A DNA stretch of 64,000 nucleotides from assembly GCF_001544495.1 (NCBI RefSeq), contig NZ_FCNZ02000013.1, positions 62,001 to 126,000 of the forward strand. The letters are read 5' to 3'. Within the stretch, counting starts at the first letter, position 1, and every line of letters begins with the position of its first letter. The position numbers and the translations under genes were made by a program. Of this stretch, positions 35,282-45,342 are shown piece by piece. A model generated the notes under the pieces. It was not told the origin of the DNA. It did not search any database and worked only from the letters and a program-made list of their open reading frames with translations. The DNA comes from Caballeronia telluris (GTDB lineage Bacteria; Pseudomonadota; Gammaproteobacteria; Burkholderiales; Burkholderiaceae).

Positions 35282-37396
35282 ATGAGCCAGAACCGCTACG
35301 CCCACACGCCCGAGACCTACACCGAACCCGACGACGACAACCCCAGCGCGAACTTTCATTTCACCGACATTCTGAACGCCCGCCTGACCCGCCGGCAGAC
35401 GGTGTTCGGCGGCTTGTCCGCGACGACGGCCGCTCTCTTCGGCTCGTTTTCGCTGTCCGCGTGCGGCAGTTCCGACGACACTCCCGCCACGCCGACGCCC
35501 CCCGCCGTCACGAAGGCCACGCTGAACTTCAGCGCGGTCGGCCACAGCCTCGACGACATCGTGAAGGTGCCGGCGGGCTATAGCGTCGGCGTGCTGTATG
35601 CGCTCGGCGACCCACAGCAGTTCGGCGATGCGAGCTGGTCGGGCAACGGCTCGGAGAGCGCGGAATCGTACGATCGCCGCGCGGGCGATCATCACGACGG
35701 CATGCACTTCTTCGGTCTCGCCGACAACGGCACCTACGCCGCCTCGCGCTCCGATCGCGGCGTGCTCTGCGTGAACCACGAGAACATCACGCAGACTTAC
35801 CTGCACGCCGCCGGCCCGACGACCGTCGCGGGCGCGCGCCCCGCCGCCGAAGTCGACAAGGAAGTGAACTGCCACGGCGTCAGCGTGCTGGAACTGAAGC
35901 GCTCGACCGGCAACGCGCTGGCTTACGTGCGCGGCTCGCGCCTGAACCGGCGTCTCACGGCGGCGAGCCGTTTCGCGATCGAAGGACCGGCCGCGGGCTC
36001 GGCGCGCATGAAGACGCTCTACGCCGCCGACGGCCTCGCCACGCGCGGCACCGTCAACAACTGCGCGAACGGCTACACGCCGTGGGGCACGTATCTCACC
36101 TGCGAGGAAAACTGGGCTGGCTACTTCAAGCGCGCCGCCACCGACACCACGCGCGCCGACGCAAAGAGCCTCAATCGTTATGGCGTGAAAGCCGGACAGT
36201 CTGGCAACTACGGCTGGAGCACGCCGGAGGGCGACCTGTACCGCCGCTGGGACACCTCGTCGACGCCCGGCGCCGGCGGTTCTTCCGATGGTTCAGCCAA
36301 CTACGCCAACGTCGCGAACACGTTCGGCTGGGTGGTCGAAATCGATCCGTTCGATCCGGCTTCGACGCCCGTCAAGCGCACCGCGCTCGGCCGTTTCGGA
36401 CACGAGGGCTGCCAGCCGTCGAACCCGGTCGAAGGCCAGCCGCTCGTGTTCTACATGGGCGACGACAGCCGCAACGAGTACATCTACAAGTTCGTGTCGA
36501 AGGCGCCGTGGTCCGCCGCCGACAAGGGCCTCGCCGCCGGCGCGAAGTATCTGAACGAAGGCACGCTCTACGTCGCGAAATTCAACGCGGACGGCACCGG
36601 CAACTGGGTTGCGCTGTCGACTTCGAATGCCGCGCTCGCGTCGTTTGCGAGCGACGCCGACATTCTGATCGACACGCGGCTCGCGGCGGACATCGTCGGC
36701 GCGACGAAGATGGATCGGCCGGAGTGGACGGCCGTGCATCCCGCGAACGGCGAGGTCTACGTGACGCTGACCAACGGCAACGCCGCCGTGCGCCCGCAAA
36801 GCGCGACCGATGCGGCGAACCCGCGCCCGGGCAACGTGAACGGGCATATCCTGCGCTGGCGGGAAGCGAACGCCCGCGCCGACGCGACCCAGTTCCAGTG
36901 GGACGTGTACCTGTTCGGATCGCCGTCGGCGCAGGCGCCGGGCTACAACCTCTCCGCGCTCACCGACAACAATGACTTTTCGAGCCCCGACGGCCTCTGG
37001 TTCGACTCGCGCGGCATGCTGTGGATCGAAACCGACGACGGCGCCTACACATCGACGACGAACTGCATGCTGCTCGCGGCGACGCCGGGCCAGGTCGGCG
37101 ACGGCGGCGCGATCACCGCGGGCGGCGGCACGGCGACGTTCAAGGGCGCGAATCCGGGCGAGCACAACCTGCGGCGCTTTCTGGTCGGGCCGAAGGAATG
37201 CGAACTGACCGGCATCGCGATGACACCCGACAACAAGACGCTGATGGTGAACATTCAGCATCCGGGCGAAGACGGGACGGTGTCGAAGCTCACGAGCCAC
37301 TGGCCGGACAGCCAGGGGAACGCCGCGAGCACGGCGCGTCCGCGTTCGGCGACGATCTTCATCACGAAGGACGATGGCGGAGCGATCGGGGTCTGA
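35282..37396 (+). CDS. PhoX-family exported phosphatase (DUF839)
   Basis: 704 residues. The N-terminus has a twin-arginine-like segment (LTRRQTVFGG) followed by a hydrophobic stretch that ends in LSACGSS, a lipobox-like site, so it is probably exported folded by Tat and perhaps lipid-anchored. The mature part is the PhoX-type beta-propeller: DHHDGMHFFGL, VNHENIT, CHGVSVLEL, LTCEENWAGYF and WVVEIDPFDP. Known members are calcium- and iron-dependent alkaline phosphatases that release phosphate from organic esters. Some relatives have other roles, so the activity is inferred. It has its own terminator and is monocistronic. Confidence 0.87.
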   Translation: MSQNRYAHTPETYTEPDDDNPSANFHFTDILNARLTRRQTVFGGLSATTAALFGSFSLSACGSSDDTPATPTPPAVTKATLNFSAVGHSLDDIVKVPAGYSVGVLYALGDPQQFGDASWSGNGSESAESYDRRAGDHHDGMHFFGLADNGTYAASRSDRGVLCVNHENITQTYLHAAGPTTVAGARPAAEVDKEVNCHGVSVLELKRSTGNALAYVRGSRLNRRLTAASRFAIEGPAAGSARMKTLYAADGLATRGTVNNCANGYTPWGTYLTCEENWAGYFKRAATDTTRADAKSLNRYGVKAGQSGNYGWSTPEGDLYRRWDTSSTPGAGGSSDGSANYANVANTFGWVVEIDPFDPASTPVKRTALGRFGHEGCQPSNPVEGQPLVFYMGDDSRNEYIYKFVSKAPWSAADKGLAAGAKYLNEGTLYVAKFNADGTGNWVALSTSNAALASFASDADILIDTRLAADIVGATKMDRPEWTAVHPANGEVYVTLTNGNAAVRPQSATDAANPRPGNVNGHILRWREANARADATQFQWDVYLFGSPSAQAPGYNLSALTDNNDFSSPDGLWFDSRGMLWIETDDGAYTSTTNCMLLAATPGQVGDGGAITAGGGTATFKGANPGEHNLRRFLVGPKECELTGIAMTPDNKTLMVNIQHPGEDGTVSKLTSHWPDSQGNAASTARPRSATIFITKDDGGAIGV

Positions 37397-37421
37397 GCGA
37401 CGCCTCGTCTCGCTGAAAAGC

Positions 37422-37459
37422 AAAAAAAACCGCAGCCTCTTTCGAGACTGCGGTTTTTT
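37422..37459. terminator. Two-way terminator between PhoX and efflux genes
   Basis: AAAACCGCAG (37426-37435) pairs with CTGCGGTTTT (37448-37457). T-runs lie on the plus side (37454-37459) and A-runs on the other side (37422-37429), so it can stop transcription from both convergent genes. Confidence 0.92.
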
Positions 37460-37478
37460 GTCCTGCGCGTCCGGCGAA

Positions 37479-39110
37479 TCAGCCCGGCGCGACGGTCTTC
37501 CGAGCCGATTCGGCTTGCGGCGCGCGCGGCAGCAACCGTTCGACGGGCGTCATCTGCGAAACCGTCGCTGACGACGCAGCCGGCGCTCCCGAAGCCGGAA
37601 CGGCCGGCGCCGTTGAACCGTAGTCGACCGGCGCGTCGGCCGGACGCGGCTGATCACCCGCGTGCTCGATCCACCCGCCACCGAGGAACTGATACAGGTC
37701 GACGAGATTCGTCAGCCGTTGCAGGCGCGCGTTGATCAGCAACTGCTGCGCGTTGTACAGATCGGTCTGCGCCGTCAACACCGCAAGATAGCTGTCGACC
37801 CCGTTCCGATACCGCAAATCCGACAATTCCAGCCGCCGGCTCTGCGAATTCGTGAAGCGTTCGAGCGCCTTGATCTGGTCGTCGAAGGTGCCGCGCGCAG
37901 CGAGCCCGTCCGCCACTTCGCGAAACGCGTTCTGGATCGCCTTCTCGTAGTTCGCGATCTCGATGCGCTTTTGCACCTGCGCCAGATCGAGATTGGCGAG
38001 GTTCGTGCCGCCTTCGAAGATTGGCACCGAAATCTGCGGCGCGAACGACCACGCCGCCGAGCCCGGCTTGAACAGCCCGCCGAGCGTCGGCGACAGCGTG
38101 CCGAAGCTGCCCGTCAGCGAGACGCGCGGGAAGAACGCCGCGCGCGCCGCGCCGATGTTCGCGTTCGCCGCGAGCAGCGACTGCTCGGCCGCCGCGATGT
38201 CCGGCCGGCGCACGAGCAGATCGGACGGCAAGCCGGCCGGAATGTCGGAGAGCAGATTCTGGCTGTCGAGCGGCAAACCCGTCGGCAGATCGGCCGGCAG
38301 CGGTTCGCCGACGAGCAGCACCAGCGCGTTCTCCGCCTGCGCCCGCAGACGCATCTCCGTCTGCAGATTCGCGCGCGCCTGTTCGACGATGCCTTCCGCC
38401 TGACGCTCGTCGAGTTCCGACCCCACGCCGTTGTCGTATTGCAGCTTCGTGATGCGGTACGAATCCTCGGCCGTCTTGAGCGTATTGCGCGTGACGGTCA
38501 AGAGATCGTCGACGGCGAGCATTTGCAGATACTGGTCCGCCACCGACGACACCAACGCGATCTCCGCCGCCTTGCGCGATTCCGCCGTCGACAGATACTG
38601 CGCGAGCGCCTGGTCCTTCAGGCTGCGGATGCGCCCGAAGAAGTCGATTTCCCACGACGCATTGAGCCCGACCGAATACGTATTCGAGATCGTCTGGTTG
38701 AAGAACGACAGATCGCGCGGCGTGCGCTGCTTGTTCTGGCTCGCGACCGCGTCGATCGTCGGCAGCAGCGCCGCGCGCGTGATCTGGTACTGCGCGCGCG
38801 CCGCCTCGACGTTGAGCACCGAAACGCGCAGGTCGCGGTTGTTCTTCAGCGCGAGTTCGACGATGCGCTGCAAGCGCGAATCGTTGAAGAAATCGCGCCA
38901 GCCGATGTCGGGCGCCGCGAGGTTGTTCGCCGTGCGGCCGTTGCTTGCAGTCGACGACGAAGTCGGCTGGTTGCTGTAGATGCCGCCTTCCGGGAAGGTC
39001 GACGTGGTGGGCTCGGCCGGCCGCTCGTACTTCGGCTCGAACGTGCAGCCGGCCACGAGCACGGTGAGCGCCGCGGCGACGGCTGTCGCCATCAAAGAGT
39101 GTCTAAGCAT
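37479..39110 (-). CDS. RND efflux system outer membrane lipoprotein (OprM/NodT type)
   Basis: 543 residues from the ATG at 39110. A lipoprotein signal ends in VLVAGC. Two repeated outer-membrane-efflux domains follow, with PDIGWRDFFNDSRL, NNRDLRVSVLNVEAARAQYQITRAALLP, RRPDIAAAEQSLLAANANIGAARAAFFPRVSLTGSFG and YRNGVDSYLAVLTAQTDLYNAQ. It forms the trimeric exit duct for the pump encoded upstream. Only one base separates it from the RND gene stop, so it is translated with it. The C-terminus carries a proline/alanine-rich tail of about 60 residues after the last helix. Confidence 0.93.
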   Translation of the reverse strand: MLRHSLMATAVAAALTVLVAGCTFEPKYERPAEPTTSTFPEGGIYSNQPTSSSTASNGRTANNLAAPDIGWRDFFNDSRLQRIVELALKNNRDLRVSVLNVEAARAQYQITRAALLPTIDAVASQNKQRTPRDLSFFNQTISNTYSVGLNASWEIDFFGRIRSLKDQALAQYLSTAESRKAAEIALVSSVADQYLQMLAVDDLLTVTRNTLKTAEDSYRITKLQYDNGVGSELDERQAEGIVEQARANLQTEMRLRAQAENALVLLVGEPLPADLPTGLPLDSQNLLSDIPAGLPSDLLVRRPDIAAAEQSLLAANANIGAARAAFFPRVSLTGSFGTLSPTLGGLFKPGSAAWSFAPQISVPIFEGGTNLANLDLAQVQKRIEIANYEKAIQNAFREVADGLAARGTFDDQIKALERFTNSQSRRLELSDLRYRNGVDSYLAVLTAQTDLYNAQQLLINARLQRLTNLVDLYQFLGGGWIEHAGDQPRPADAPVDYGSTAPAVPASGAPAASSATVSQMTPVERLLPRAPQAESARKTVAPG

Positions 39111-39111
39111 T

Positions 39112-42100
39112 TCAATGTCCTTCCTTGGGCGCACCGCCATTGCCGTCGCCGCCGTGCGGGCCTTCGATCGCGGCCGACGTGCCCGGTGTCGGCGTATCCT
39201 TGCTCTTGCTGAACTTGCTGATCACGACGAAGAACATTGGGATCATGAAGATGGCAAGGAAGGTCGCCGTGAGCATGCCGCCGATCACGCCGGTGCCGAT
39301 CGCGTGCTGGCTCGCCGAGCCCGCGCCGTTACTGATCGCGAGCGGCAGCACGCCGAGAATGAACGCGAGCGACGTCATCAGGATCGGGCGCAGCCGCAGC
39401 CGCGCCGCTTCCACCGCGGCTTCGATCGTCGACATGCCCTGCATGCGCAGTTCGCGGGCGAATTCGACGATCAGAATCGCGTTCTTCGCCGACAAACCGA
39501 CCGTGGTCAACAGGCCGACCTGGAAGAACACGTCGTTTTCCAGACCGCGCAGCGTGGCCGCAAGCAACGCGCCGAGCACGCCGAGCGGCACCACCATGAT
39601 GACCGAGAAAGGAATCGACCAGCTTTCATACAGCGCCGCGAGACACAGGAACACGACGAGGATCGAGATGCCGTACAGAATCGGCGCCTGCGAACCCGAC
39701 TGGCGTTCCTGATACGACAGCCCCGTCCACTCGTAGCCGATACCCGCCGGCAGCTTCGCCGCAATCGCCTCGATCGCCGTCATCGCCTGGCCGGTCGACT
39801 TGCCCGCCGCCGCCGCGCCCTGGATTTCGACCGCCGAAATGCCGTTGTAGCGTTCGAGCTTCGGCGAGCCGAAGATCCACTGGCCGGTCGCGAACGCGGA
39901 GAACGGCACCATCCCGCCCGACGCATTGCGCACGTACCACGCGTTCAGGTCCTCCGGATTCATGCGGAAGCGCGGTTCGCCCTGCACGTAGACCTTCTTG
40001 ATCCGGTTGTCGACGTCGAGGAAGTTGTTCACGTACTGCGACGCCCACGCGATCGAGAACGTCTGGTCGATGTCGGCAGTCGTCACGCCGAGCACGTTCG
40101 CCTTCTCGCGGTCGATATCGACCTTGAACTGCGGCGTGTCGTTCAGGCCGTTCGGACGCACCTGCGCGAGCGACGGGTCCTTCGCCGCCATGCCGAGCAG
40201 CATGTTGCGCGCTTCCATCAGCTTCGCGTGGCCGACGCCCGCCCGGTCCTGCAACTCGAAGTCGAAGCCCGAGGCCGTGCCGAGTTCCGGAATCGACGGC
40301 GGGTTGACCGGGAATATCATCGCGTCCTTGTAGCCCGCGAAGTGCCCGAACATCCGCCCGACGAGCGCCTGCACCTTCTCGTTGCTCGACTGCCGCAGCG
40401 CGTAGTCCTTCATCCGCACGAACACGAGACCGGAGTTCTGGCCGCGGCCCGCGAACGAAAAGCCGTTCACCGTGAACACCGATTCCACGATCGCCTTCTC
40501 GTCGTTCAGCAGATAGTTCTGCACGTCGACGAGCACCTTGGCCGTGCGTTCCTGCGTCGAGCCCACCGGCGCCTGGACGAGCACGAACATCGTGCCCTGG
40601 TCTTCGTCGGGGAGGAACGACTTCGGCAGCCGGATGAACAGCATCCCCACCGCGACGATCACCACCAGATAGATGATGAGCCAGCGGCCCGAGCGCCTGA
40701 TGACGTGCTCGACGCCGCTGTGGTACTTCGTCTGGCTCTTCGCGAAGGTGCGGTTGAACCAGCCGAAGAAGCCCGTCTTTTCGTCGTGATGGCCCTGCGG
40801 GATCGGCTTGAGAATGGTCGCGCAGAGCGCCGGCGTCAAAATGAGCGCGACGAGCACCGAGAGCACCATCGCCGCGACGATCGTGAGCGAGAACTGCCGG
40901 TAGATCGCGCCGACCGAGCCGCCCGAGAACGCCACCGGCACGAACACCGCGGAGAGCACGAGCGCCACGCCGATCAGCGCGCCGGTGATCTGCTCCATCG
41001 CCTTGCGGGTGGCGTCTCTTGGCGACAAGCCCTCTTCCGCCATCACCCGCTCGACGTTTTCCACGACCACGATCGCGTCGTCCACCAGCAAGCCGATGGC
41101 GAGCACGAGACCGAACATCGAGAGCGTGTTGATCGAGAACCCGACGATCGACATGACCGCGAACGTGCCGAGCAGAACCACCGGCACGGCGATCGTCGGG
41201 ATCAGCGTGGCGCGCAGGTTCTGCAGGAACAGGTACATGACCAGGAACACGAGCACGATACCTTCGATCAGCGTCTTGACCACTTCCTCGATCGAGAGCT
41301 TGACGAACGGCGTCGTGTCGTACGGATACTTCACGACAAGCCCGTGCGGGAAGTACTTCGACAGATCGTCGATCTTCTGGCGCACCAGTTTCGCCGTCTG
41401 CAGCGCGTTCGCGCCCGTGGCGAGCTGGATCCCGAAGCCGGCCGTCGGCGCGCCGTTGTACTTCGTGTCGAAGTTGTAGTTTTCGCCGCCGAGCTCGATG
41501 CGCGCCACGTCCTTCAGGCGCACTTGCGAGCCGTCCTGGTTCACCTTCAGCAGGATGTTGCCGAACTGCTCGGGCGTCTGCAGCAGCGTGGCTTCCGTGA
41601 TGGTCGCCTGCAGCATCTGGCCCGGCACCGACGGCGTGCCGCCGAGACCGCCGCCCGCCACCTGCACGTTTTGCGCCGTGATCGCGGTCTTCACATCGAC
41701 GGGCGTGAGGCTGTAGTTGGTCAGCTTGGTCGCGTCGAGCCACACGCGCATCGCGTACTGCGAGCCGAAGAGCGTGACCGTGCCCACGCCGTCGATCCGG
41801 CTGATCGGGTCCTGCACCTTCGACGCCACGTAGTTCGCGAGGTCGTACTTGCTCATCGTGCCGTCTTCGGAGACGAACGCCATCACGAGCAGGAAGCTGC
41901 TGCTCGACTTCGTCACCTTCGTGCCGAGCTGCTGCACGGCTTGCGGCAGAAGCGGCGTCGCGAGCTGCAGCTTGTTCTGCACCTGCACCTGCGCGATGTC
42001 CGGATTCGTGCCGGCGGCGAACGTCAGCGTGATGGTCGCGGTGCCGGAGTCGTCACTCGTCGACGACAGGTACAGCAAGTGATCGAGGCCGCTCATCTGC

Positions 42101-42300
42101 TGCTCGATCACCTGCGTCACCGTGTTTTCGACGGTCGAAGCCGATGCGCCCGGATACGTCGCGCTGATCTGGATCGCAGGCGGCGCGATGGTCGGGTACT
42201 GCGCGACCGGCAGGTTGAAGATCGACGCGATCCCCGCCAGCATCAGGATGATGGCGATCACCCAGGCGAAGATCGGACGATCGATAAAAAACTTTGCCAT
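39112..42300 (-). CDS. RND multidrug efflux transporter, inner membrane subunit (AcrB/BpeB type)
   Basis: 1062 residues, usual length for HAE1 transporters. The start [17 protein letters not shown], the [10 protein letters not shown] loop, [16 protein letters not shown] with the paired proton-relay Asp residues, the second relay helix with [14 protein letters not shown], and [13 protein letters not shown] are all present. It exports hydrophobic drugs using the proton gradient. GGAG lies about seven bases before the ATG. Operon order is membrane fusion protein, RND pump, outer membrane protein. From the divergent TetR gene and operator, BpeAB-OprB of Burkholderia is the likely relative. Confidence 0.95.
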   Translation of the reverse strand: MAKFFIDRPIFAWVIAIILMLAGIASIFNLPVAQYPTIAPPAIQISATYPGASASTVENTVTQVIEQQMSGLDHLLYLSSTSDDSGTATITLTFAAGTNPDIAQVQVQNKLQLATPLLPQAVQQLGTKVTKSSSSFLLVMAFVSEDGTMSKYDLANYVASKVQDPISRIDGVGTVTLFGSQYAMRVWLDATKLTNYSLTPVDVKTAITAQNVQVAGGGLGGTPSVPGQMLQATITEATLLQTPEQFGNILLKVNQDGSQVRLKDVARIELGGENYNFDTKYNGAPTAGFGIQLATGANALQTAKLVRQKIDDLSKYFPHGLVVKYPYDTTPFVKLSIEEVVKTLIEGIVLVFLVMYLFLQNLRATLIPTIAVPVVLLGTFAVMSIVGFSINTLSMFGLVLAIGLLVDDAIVVVENVERVMAEEGLSPRDATRKAMEQITGALIGVALVLSAVFVPVAFSGGSVGAIYRQFSLTIVAAMVLSVLVALILTPALCATILKPIPQGHHDEKTGFFGWFNRTFAKSQTKYHSGVEHVIRRSGRWLIIYLVVIVAVGMLFIRLPKSFLPDEDQGTMFVLVQAPVGSTQERTAKVLVDVQNYLLNDEKAIVESVFTVNGFSFAGRGQNSGLVFVRMKDYALRQSSNEKVQALVGRMFGHFAGYKDAMIFPVNPPSIPELGTASGFDFELQDRAGVGHAKLMEARNMLLGMAAKDPSLAQVRPNGLNDTPQFKVDIDREKANVLGVTTADIDQTFSIAWASQYVNNFLDVDNRIKKVYVQGEPRFRMNPEDLNAWYVRNASGGMVPFSAFATGQWIFGSPKLERYNGISAVEIQGAAAAGKSTGQAMTAIEAIAAKLPAGIGYEWTGLSYQERQSGSQAPILYGISILVVFLCLAALYESWSIPFSVIMVVPLGVLGALLAATLRGLENDVFFQVGLLTTVGLSAKNAILIVEFARELRMQGMSTIEAAVEAARLRLRPILMTSLAFILGVLPLAISNGAGSASQHAIGTGVIGGMLTATFLAIFMIPMFFVVISKFSKSKDTPTPGTSAAIEGPHGGDGNGGAPKEGH

Positions 42301-42315
42301 GAAACAGGCTCCCTG

Positions 42316-43587
42316 TTATTGCGCGCCGGATGCGGCCTGAGCGCTCGACGCCCCCGCTGCACCGCTCGCGGCGCCCTGCGCGCCGCTCGCGGCGGGCGCG
42401 CCGGATGCATTGGATAGAGCCGCCGCTTGTGCGTCCGAGGCAGGCTGGGCGGGCAGTTGAGCCGCCACCGGCTTGACCGTCATGCCCGGCTTCGCTTTCT
42501 CGACGCCATTCACGATCACGCGGTCGCCCGGATTCAGCCCGCTGTCGACCACCCAGTTGCTGCCGTGCGTGCCCGAGGTCACGAGCGTGCGCAGTTCGAC
42601 CTTGTCGCCCTGGCCGATCACGAGCGCGACCGCCTGACCCTTTTGGTCGTGCGTCACGCCGATCTGCGGCACGACGAGCGCCCGGTCGTTCACGCCTTCC
42701 TCGATGCGCGCGCGCACGAACATGCCCGGCAGCAGCACGCGGTCCTTGTTCGGGAAAATCGCGCGCACGGTGACGGAACCCGTGCCCTGATCGACGCTCA
42801 CGTCAGAGAACTGGAGCTTGCCGGCTTCGGGATAGACGCGGCCGTCTTCGAGCACGAGCGTCACCTTCGCCGCGTGGATGCCCTGCGTCTGCAGACGCCC
42901 TTCCTGGATCTGCCTGCGCAGCTTGAGACCTTCGACGCTCGACTGCGTCAGGTCCACGTACACCGGATCGAGCTGCTGCACGGTCGTGAGCAGCGTGGCC
43001 GCGCTCGCCTGCACGTATGCGCCGGGCGTCACTTGCGAGAGACCCGTGCGGCCGCTGATCGGCGAGACGACGTCGGTGTAGCCGAGGTTGATCTGCGCGG
43101 TATCGACGGCGGCCTTGCCGGCTGCGACGTCGGCGACCGCCTGGCCCTGCGCGGCAAAGGCGTTGTCGTAGTCCTGCTTGCTGACCGCGTTCGCTGCGAC
43201 GAGCACCTTGTAGCGCCCGACGAGCGCGTTCTGCGTCGCGACGTTCGCCTGCGCCTTCGCCAGCGTCGCCTTGGCGTTGTTCAGCGCCGCGATGTAGGGC
43301 GCCGGATCGATCTTGTAGAGGCGCTGGCCGGCCTTCACGTCCGCGCCTTCGGTGAACTCGCGGCGCAGCACGATGCCATCGACCCGCGCGCGCACCTGTG
43401 CATTCAGGAACGCGCTCGTGCGGCCCGGCAGTTCGTCCACGACGGGCACGCTGGTCGGCTGGACGGTGACGACGCCCACTTCGGGCGTCTGCGGCGGCGG
43501 TGCCGATTGTTTTTGTCCGCAGGCTGCAAAAAACAAGGCAGCCGTCGCGGCACTGATTAAGCGGAATGGAACCCGTTCGACGCGCAT
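42316..43587 (-). CDS. RND efflux periplasmic adaptor (membrane fusion) lipoprotein
   Basis: 423 residues from the ATG at 43587; a longer frame to 43668 reads into the control region. A lipoprotein signal ends in ALFFAACG. The lipoyl-like halves are GRTSAFLNAQVRARVDGIVLRREFTEGADVKAGQRLYKID and NLGYTDVVSPISGRTGLSQVTPGAYV, with a coiled-coil hairpin between them. The last 50 or so residues are a low-complexity Ala/Ser/Gly tail, longer than in AcrA. It links the RND pump and the outer membrane duct. It is the first gene of the pump operon and sits beneath the divergent operator. Confidence 0.93.
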   Translation of the reverse strand: MRVERVPFRLISAATAALFFAACGQKQSAPPPQTPEVGVVTVQPTSVPVVDELPGRTSAFLNAQVRARVDGIVLRREFTEGADVKAGQRLYKIDPAPYIAALNNAKATLAKAQANVATQNALVGRYKVLVAANAVSKQDYDNAFAAQGQAVADVAAGKAAVDTAQINLGYTDVVSPISGRTGLSQVTPGAYVQASAATLLTTVQQLDPVYVDLTQSSVEGLKLRRQIQEGRLQTQGIHAAKVTLVLEDGRVYPEAGKLQFSDVSVDQGTGSVTVRAIFPNKDRVLLPGMFVRARIEEGVNDRALVVPQIGVTHDQKGQAVALVIGQGDKVELRTLVTSGTHGSNWVVDSGLNPGDRVIVNGVEKAKPGMTVKPVAAQLPAQPASDAQAAALSNASGAPAASGAQGAASGAAGASSAQAASGAQ

Positions 43588-43854
43588 GGAGCGACCTCTG
43601 TCTAAGACTGAGTTTGAAATAAGTGCGCGGCCGCCTTCTTCGGGCAGGCCGCGCACGAGCGTCTTCACGACGCTGACCTACAGCCGGCTGGCAGATAAAA
43701 CGGCCGGCGCCGACTCGTCATTCATGCCCGCGCGTGGCGCTCTGATGGCGCCTTCGGCCGGAGGGACGGCCTGAATCGGGCGGTTGGATTGAAAGCTTGT
43801 CGGATATTAACCGTTCGACATGACTTGGGTCATCGATCGACGGATGGTATTGTA

Positions 43855-43878
43855 TATACATTCATGAATGAATGTATA
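43855..43878. promoter_or_regulatory. AcrR-like 24-bp operator
   Basis: TATACATTCAT (43855-43865) and ATGAATGTATA (43868-43878) are exact reverse complements around GA. Length and core (ACATTC..GAATGT) match the known 24-bp AcrR operator of E. coli (arms with TACATT and AATGTA). It lies between the efflux operon and the divergent TetR gene, so that repressor is the probable binder. Confidence 0.8.
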
Positions 43879-43923
43879 AGTGACGAAATTAATTCAAGAT
43901 GCGGGGCGGGAGCGGATTCCCCT

Positions 43924-43944
43924 CAAAGGTACCGATTACCTTTG
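43924..43944. promoter_or_regulatory. Second dyad CAAAGGT/ACCTTTG near the TetR gene
   Basis: Seven-base arms (43924-43930 and 43938-43944) around a seven-base spacer, 80 bases before the TetR start. It differs in sequence from the AcrR-like site, so it may serve another regulator or form an RNA hairpin in the leader. Confidence 0.4.
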
Positions 43945-44023
43945 ACAAACATTTGACGCCGCTGCAACCGCAGCGGCCAGGCGATCGCAGTGAAGCAGGA
44001 GATGACGGCCACGGCCGCAGGAT

Positions 44024-44671
44024 ATGGTCAGACGAACCAAGGAAGAAGCGCAGTTGACGCGCAACCGCATTCTCGACGCGGCGGAGCGCGTGTTCTACGA
44101 CAAGGGCGTGTCGCGCACCACACTCGCCGACATCGCGCAGGAAGCCGGCGTCACGCGCGGCGCGATCTACTGGCATTTCGCGAACAAGGGCGACCTGTTT
44201 ACCGCCATGTTCGACCGCAGTCTCATGCCGCTCGACGAACTGATCGTCGCGACGCTCGATAGCAAGGAGCCCGATCCGCTCGGCCGGATGCGCGACATCT
44301 TCGTCTGGTGCATGCGCAACATCGCGCTCGACGAGCAGCGCCGGCGCGTGTTCGACATTCTTTTTCTGAAATGCGAGTTCGTCGAGGAAATGGGGCCGGT
44401 GCGCGAGCGGCATCAGAACAACATGCGCGAGGGGATCGAGCGCATCGAGCGCGGGCTCGTCAACGCGATCGCGCAGGGCCAGCTTCCCGCCGACCTCGAC
44501 ACGCGGCAGGCCACGACGATCCTCCACGCGCTTTTCACCGGCATCCTGCACGACTCGCTCATGTTCCCCGAAGGCGTCGATCTGGAGCGCGACGCCGAAC
44601 GGCTGATCGACGCCTGCTTCGACTCGCTGCGCTACAGCCCGGCGCTGCGCTCAACCCGCGGCGCGGCCTGA
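44024..44671 (+). CDS. TetR-family repressor of the efflux operon (AcrR/BpeR type)
   Basis: 215 residues. The helix-turn-helix is near the start: RNRILDAAERVFYDKGVSRTTLADIAQEAGVTRGAIYWHFANKGDLF, the AcrR-type form with AIYWHF. The rest is a helical ligand-binding and dimer domain with VFDILFLKCEFVEEMGPVRERHQ, as in AcrR-like C-terminal domains. It should release the 24-bp operator on binding drugs. It is divergent from the pump operon. Its last 21 bases overlap the convergent isochorismatase gene. Confidence 0.9.
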   Translation: MVRRTKEEAQLTRNRILDAAERVFYDKGVSRTTLADIAQEAGVTRGAIYWHFANKGDLFTAMFDRSLMPLDELIVATLDSKEPDPLGRMRDIFVWCMRNIALDEQRRRVFDILFLKCEFVEEMGPVRERHQNNMREGIERIERGLVNAIAQGQLPADLDTRQATTILHALFTGILHDSLMFPEGVDLERDAERLIDACFDSLRYSPALRSTRGAA

Positions 44672-45277
44672 ACGCGCCTTCTGGTTCGACGCGTAGATCG
44701 AATCGCGCGCGGGCGCCTCGCCCGTGTCGAGCGCGGCGATCCATTCGGCGGTGGTGAGCACCGCCGCGAAACGCGACTGCATCACGACCGTGAAGACGCG
44801 GTGGATTTCCTCCGCGCTCGCCCGCCCGGCGCGGTTTTCGTAGGGTACGGCACCCGTCGCGTCGGAGAGAAATTCCACCGACAAACCCGCGTGGACGGCG
44901 TGCTTCACCGTCGAATCGTCGCAGTTGTGCGTCATGTAGCCGGCGATCACGAGCGTGTCGATCTCGTGCTCCGCCAGCCAGCCGGCGAGATCGGTGCCGG
45001 CGAAGGCGCTCGGCAGCGCCTTGTCGATCCGGTGCGCGTGCGGGCGGCTCGCGACCACCTCGTGCGATTCAGCGCCGTGCGAATCCGCAGCGAAAAGCGG
45101 CGAAGTGGCCGGCGCCACCTGCCGCACGACGACCACCGGCACGCGGTGCGCGTGCGCGGCGTCGATCGCCCGGCCGATATTGGCAAGCGAGACGTTCACA
45201 TCCGGATATTCGATCGGCAGATTGCCGGTGACGTATTCATTCTGGACATCGATCACGATGAGGGCGCGGCGCGGCAT
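44651..45277 (-). CDS. Isochorismatase-family cysteine hydrolase
   Basis: 208 residues with the full catalytic triad of the family: Asp10 in IVIDVQNEY, Lys86 in HRIDKALPSAF and Cys119 in GYMTHNCDDSTVKHA, with a cis-peptide-like VIAGYMTH block. Such enzymes cleave amides or related bonds (nicotinamide, N-carbamoyl compounds); the substrate is unknown. AGGAAAGG lies before the ATG. It is divergent from a GlxA-type regulator gene and separated by a 35-bp dyad, a common pairing that suggests the regulator controls it. Confidence 0.88.
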   Translation of the reverse strand: MPRRALIVIDVQNEYVTGNLPIEYPDVNVSLANIGRAIDAAHAHRVPVVVVRQVAPATSPLFAADSHGAESHEVVASRPHAHRIDKALPSAFAGTDLAGWLAEHEIDTLVIAGYMTHNCDDSTVKHAVHAGLSVEFLSDATGAVPYENRAGRASAEEIHRVFTVVMQSRFAAVLTTAEWIAALDTGEAPARDSIYASNQKARSGRAAG

Positions 45278-45342
45278 GGTTTCCTTTCCTCGAACTGGTT
45301 GGCAATGGCGTCATTCTCGCGATCCGCGCGTGCGGGCGTAAG

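Larger units (their letters stand above)
43588..44023. other. Gene-free divergent control region of the efflux operon and its TetR gene
   Basis: 436 bases without a gene. The part next to the adaptor gene (43588-43790) has no clear signal. The centre and right hold two dyads, listed separately (43855-43878 and 43924-43944), and a direct repeat TTTGAC at 43941-43946 and 43952-43957. Confidence 0.6.

Noticed and set aside
38980..42417. Very long open frame (1145 codons) on the plus strand
   Set aside because: It is the mirror of the RND pump gene. Its product is Arg/His-rich without any family pattern, as expected for antisense frames in high-GC DNA.
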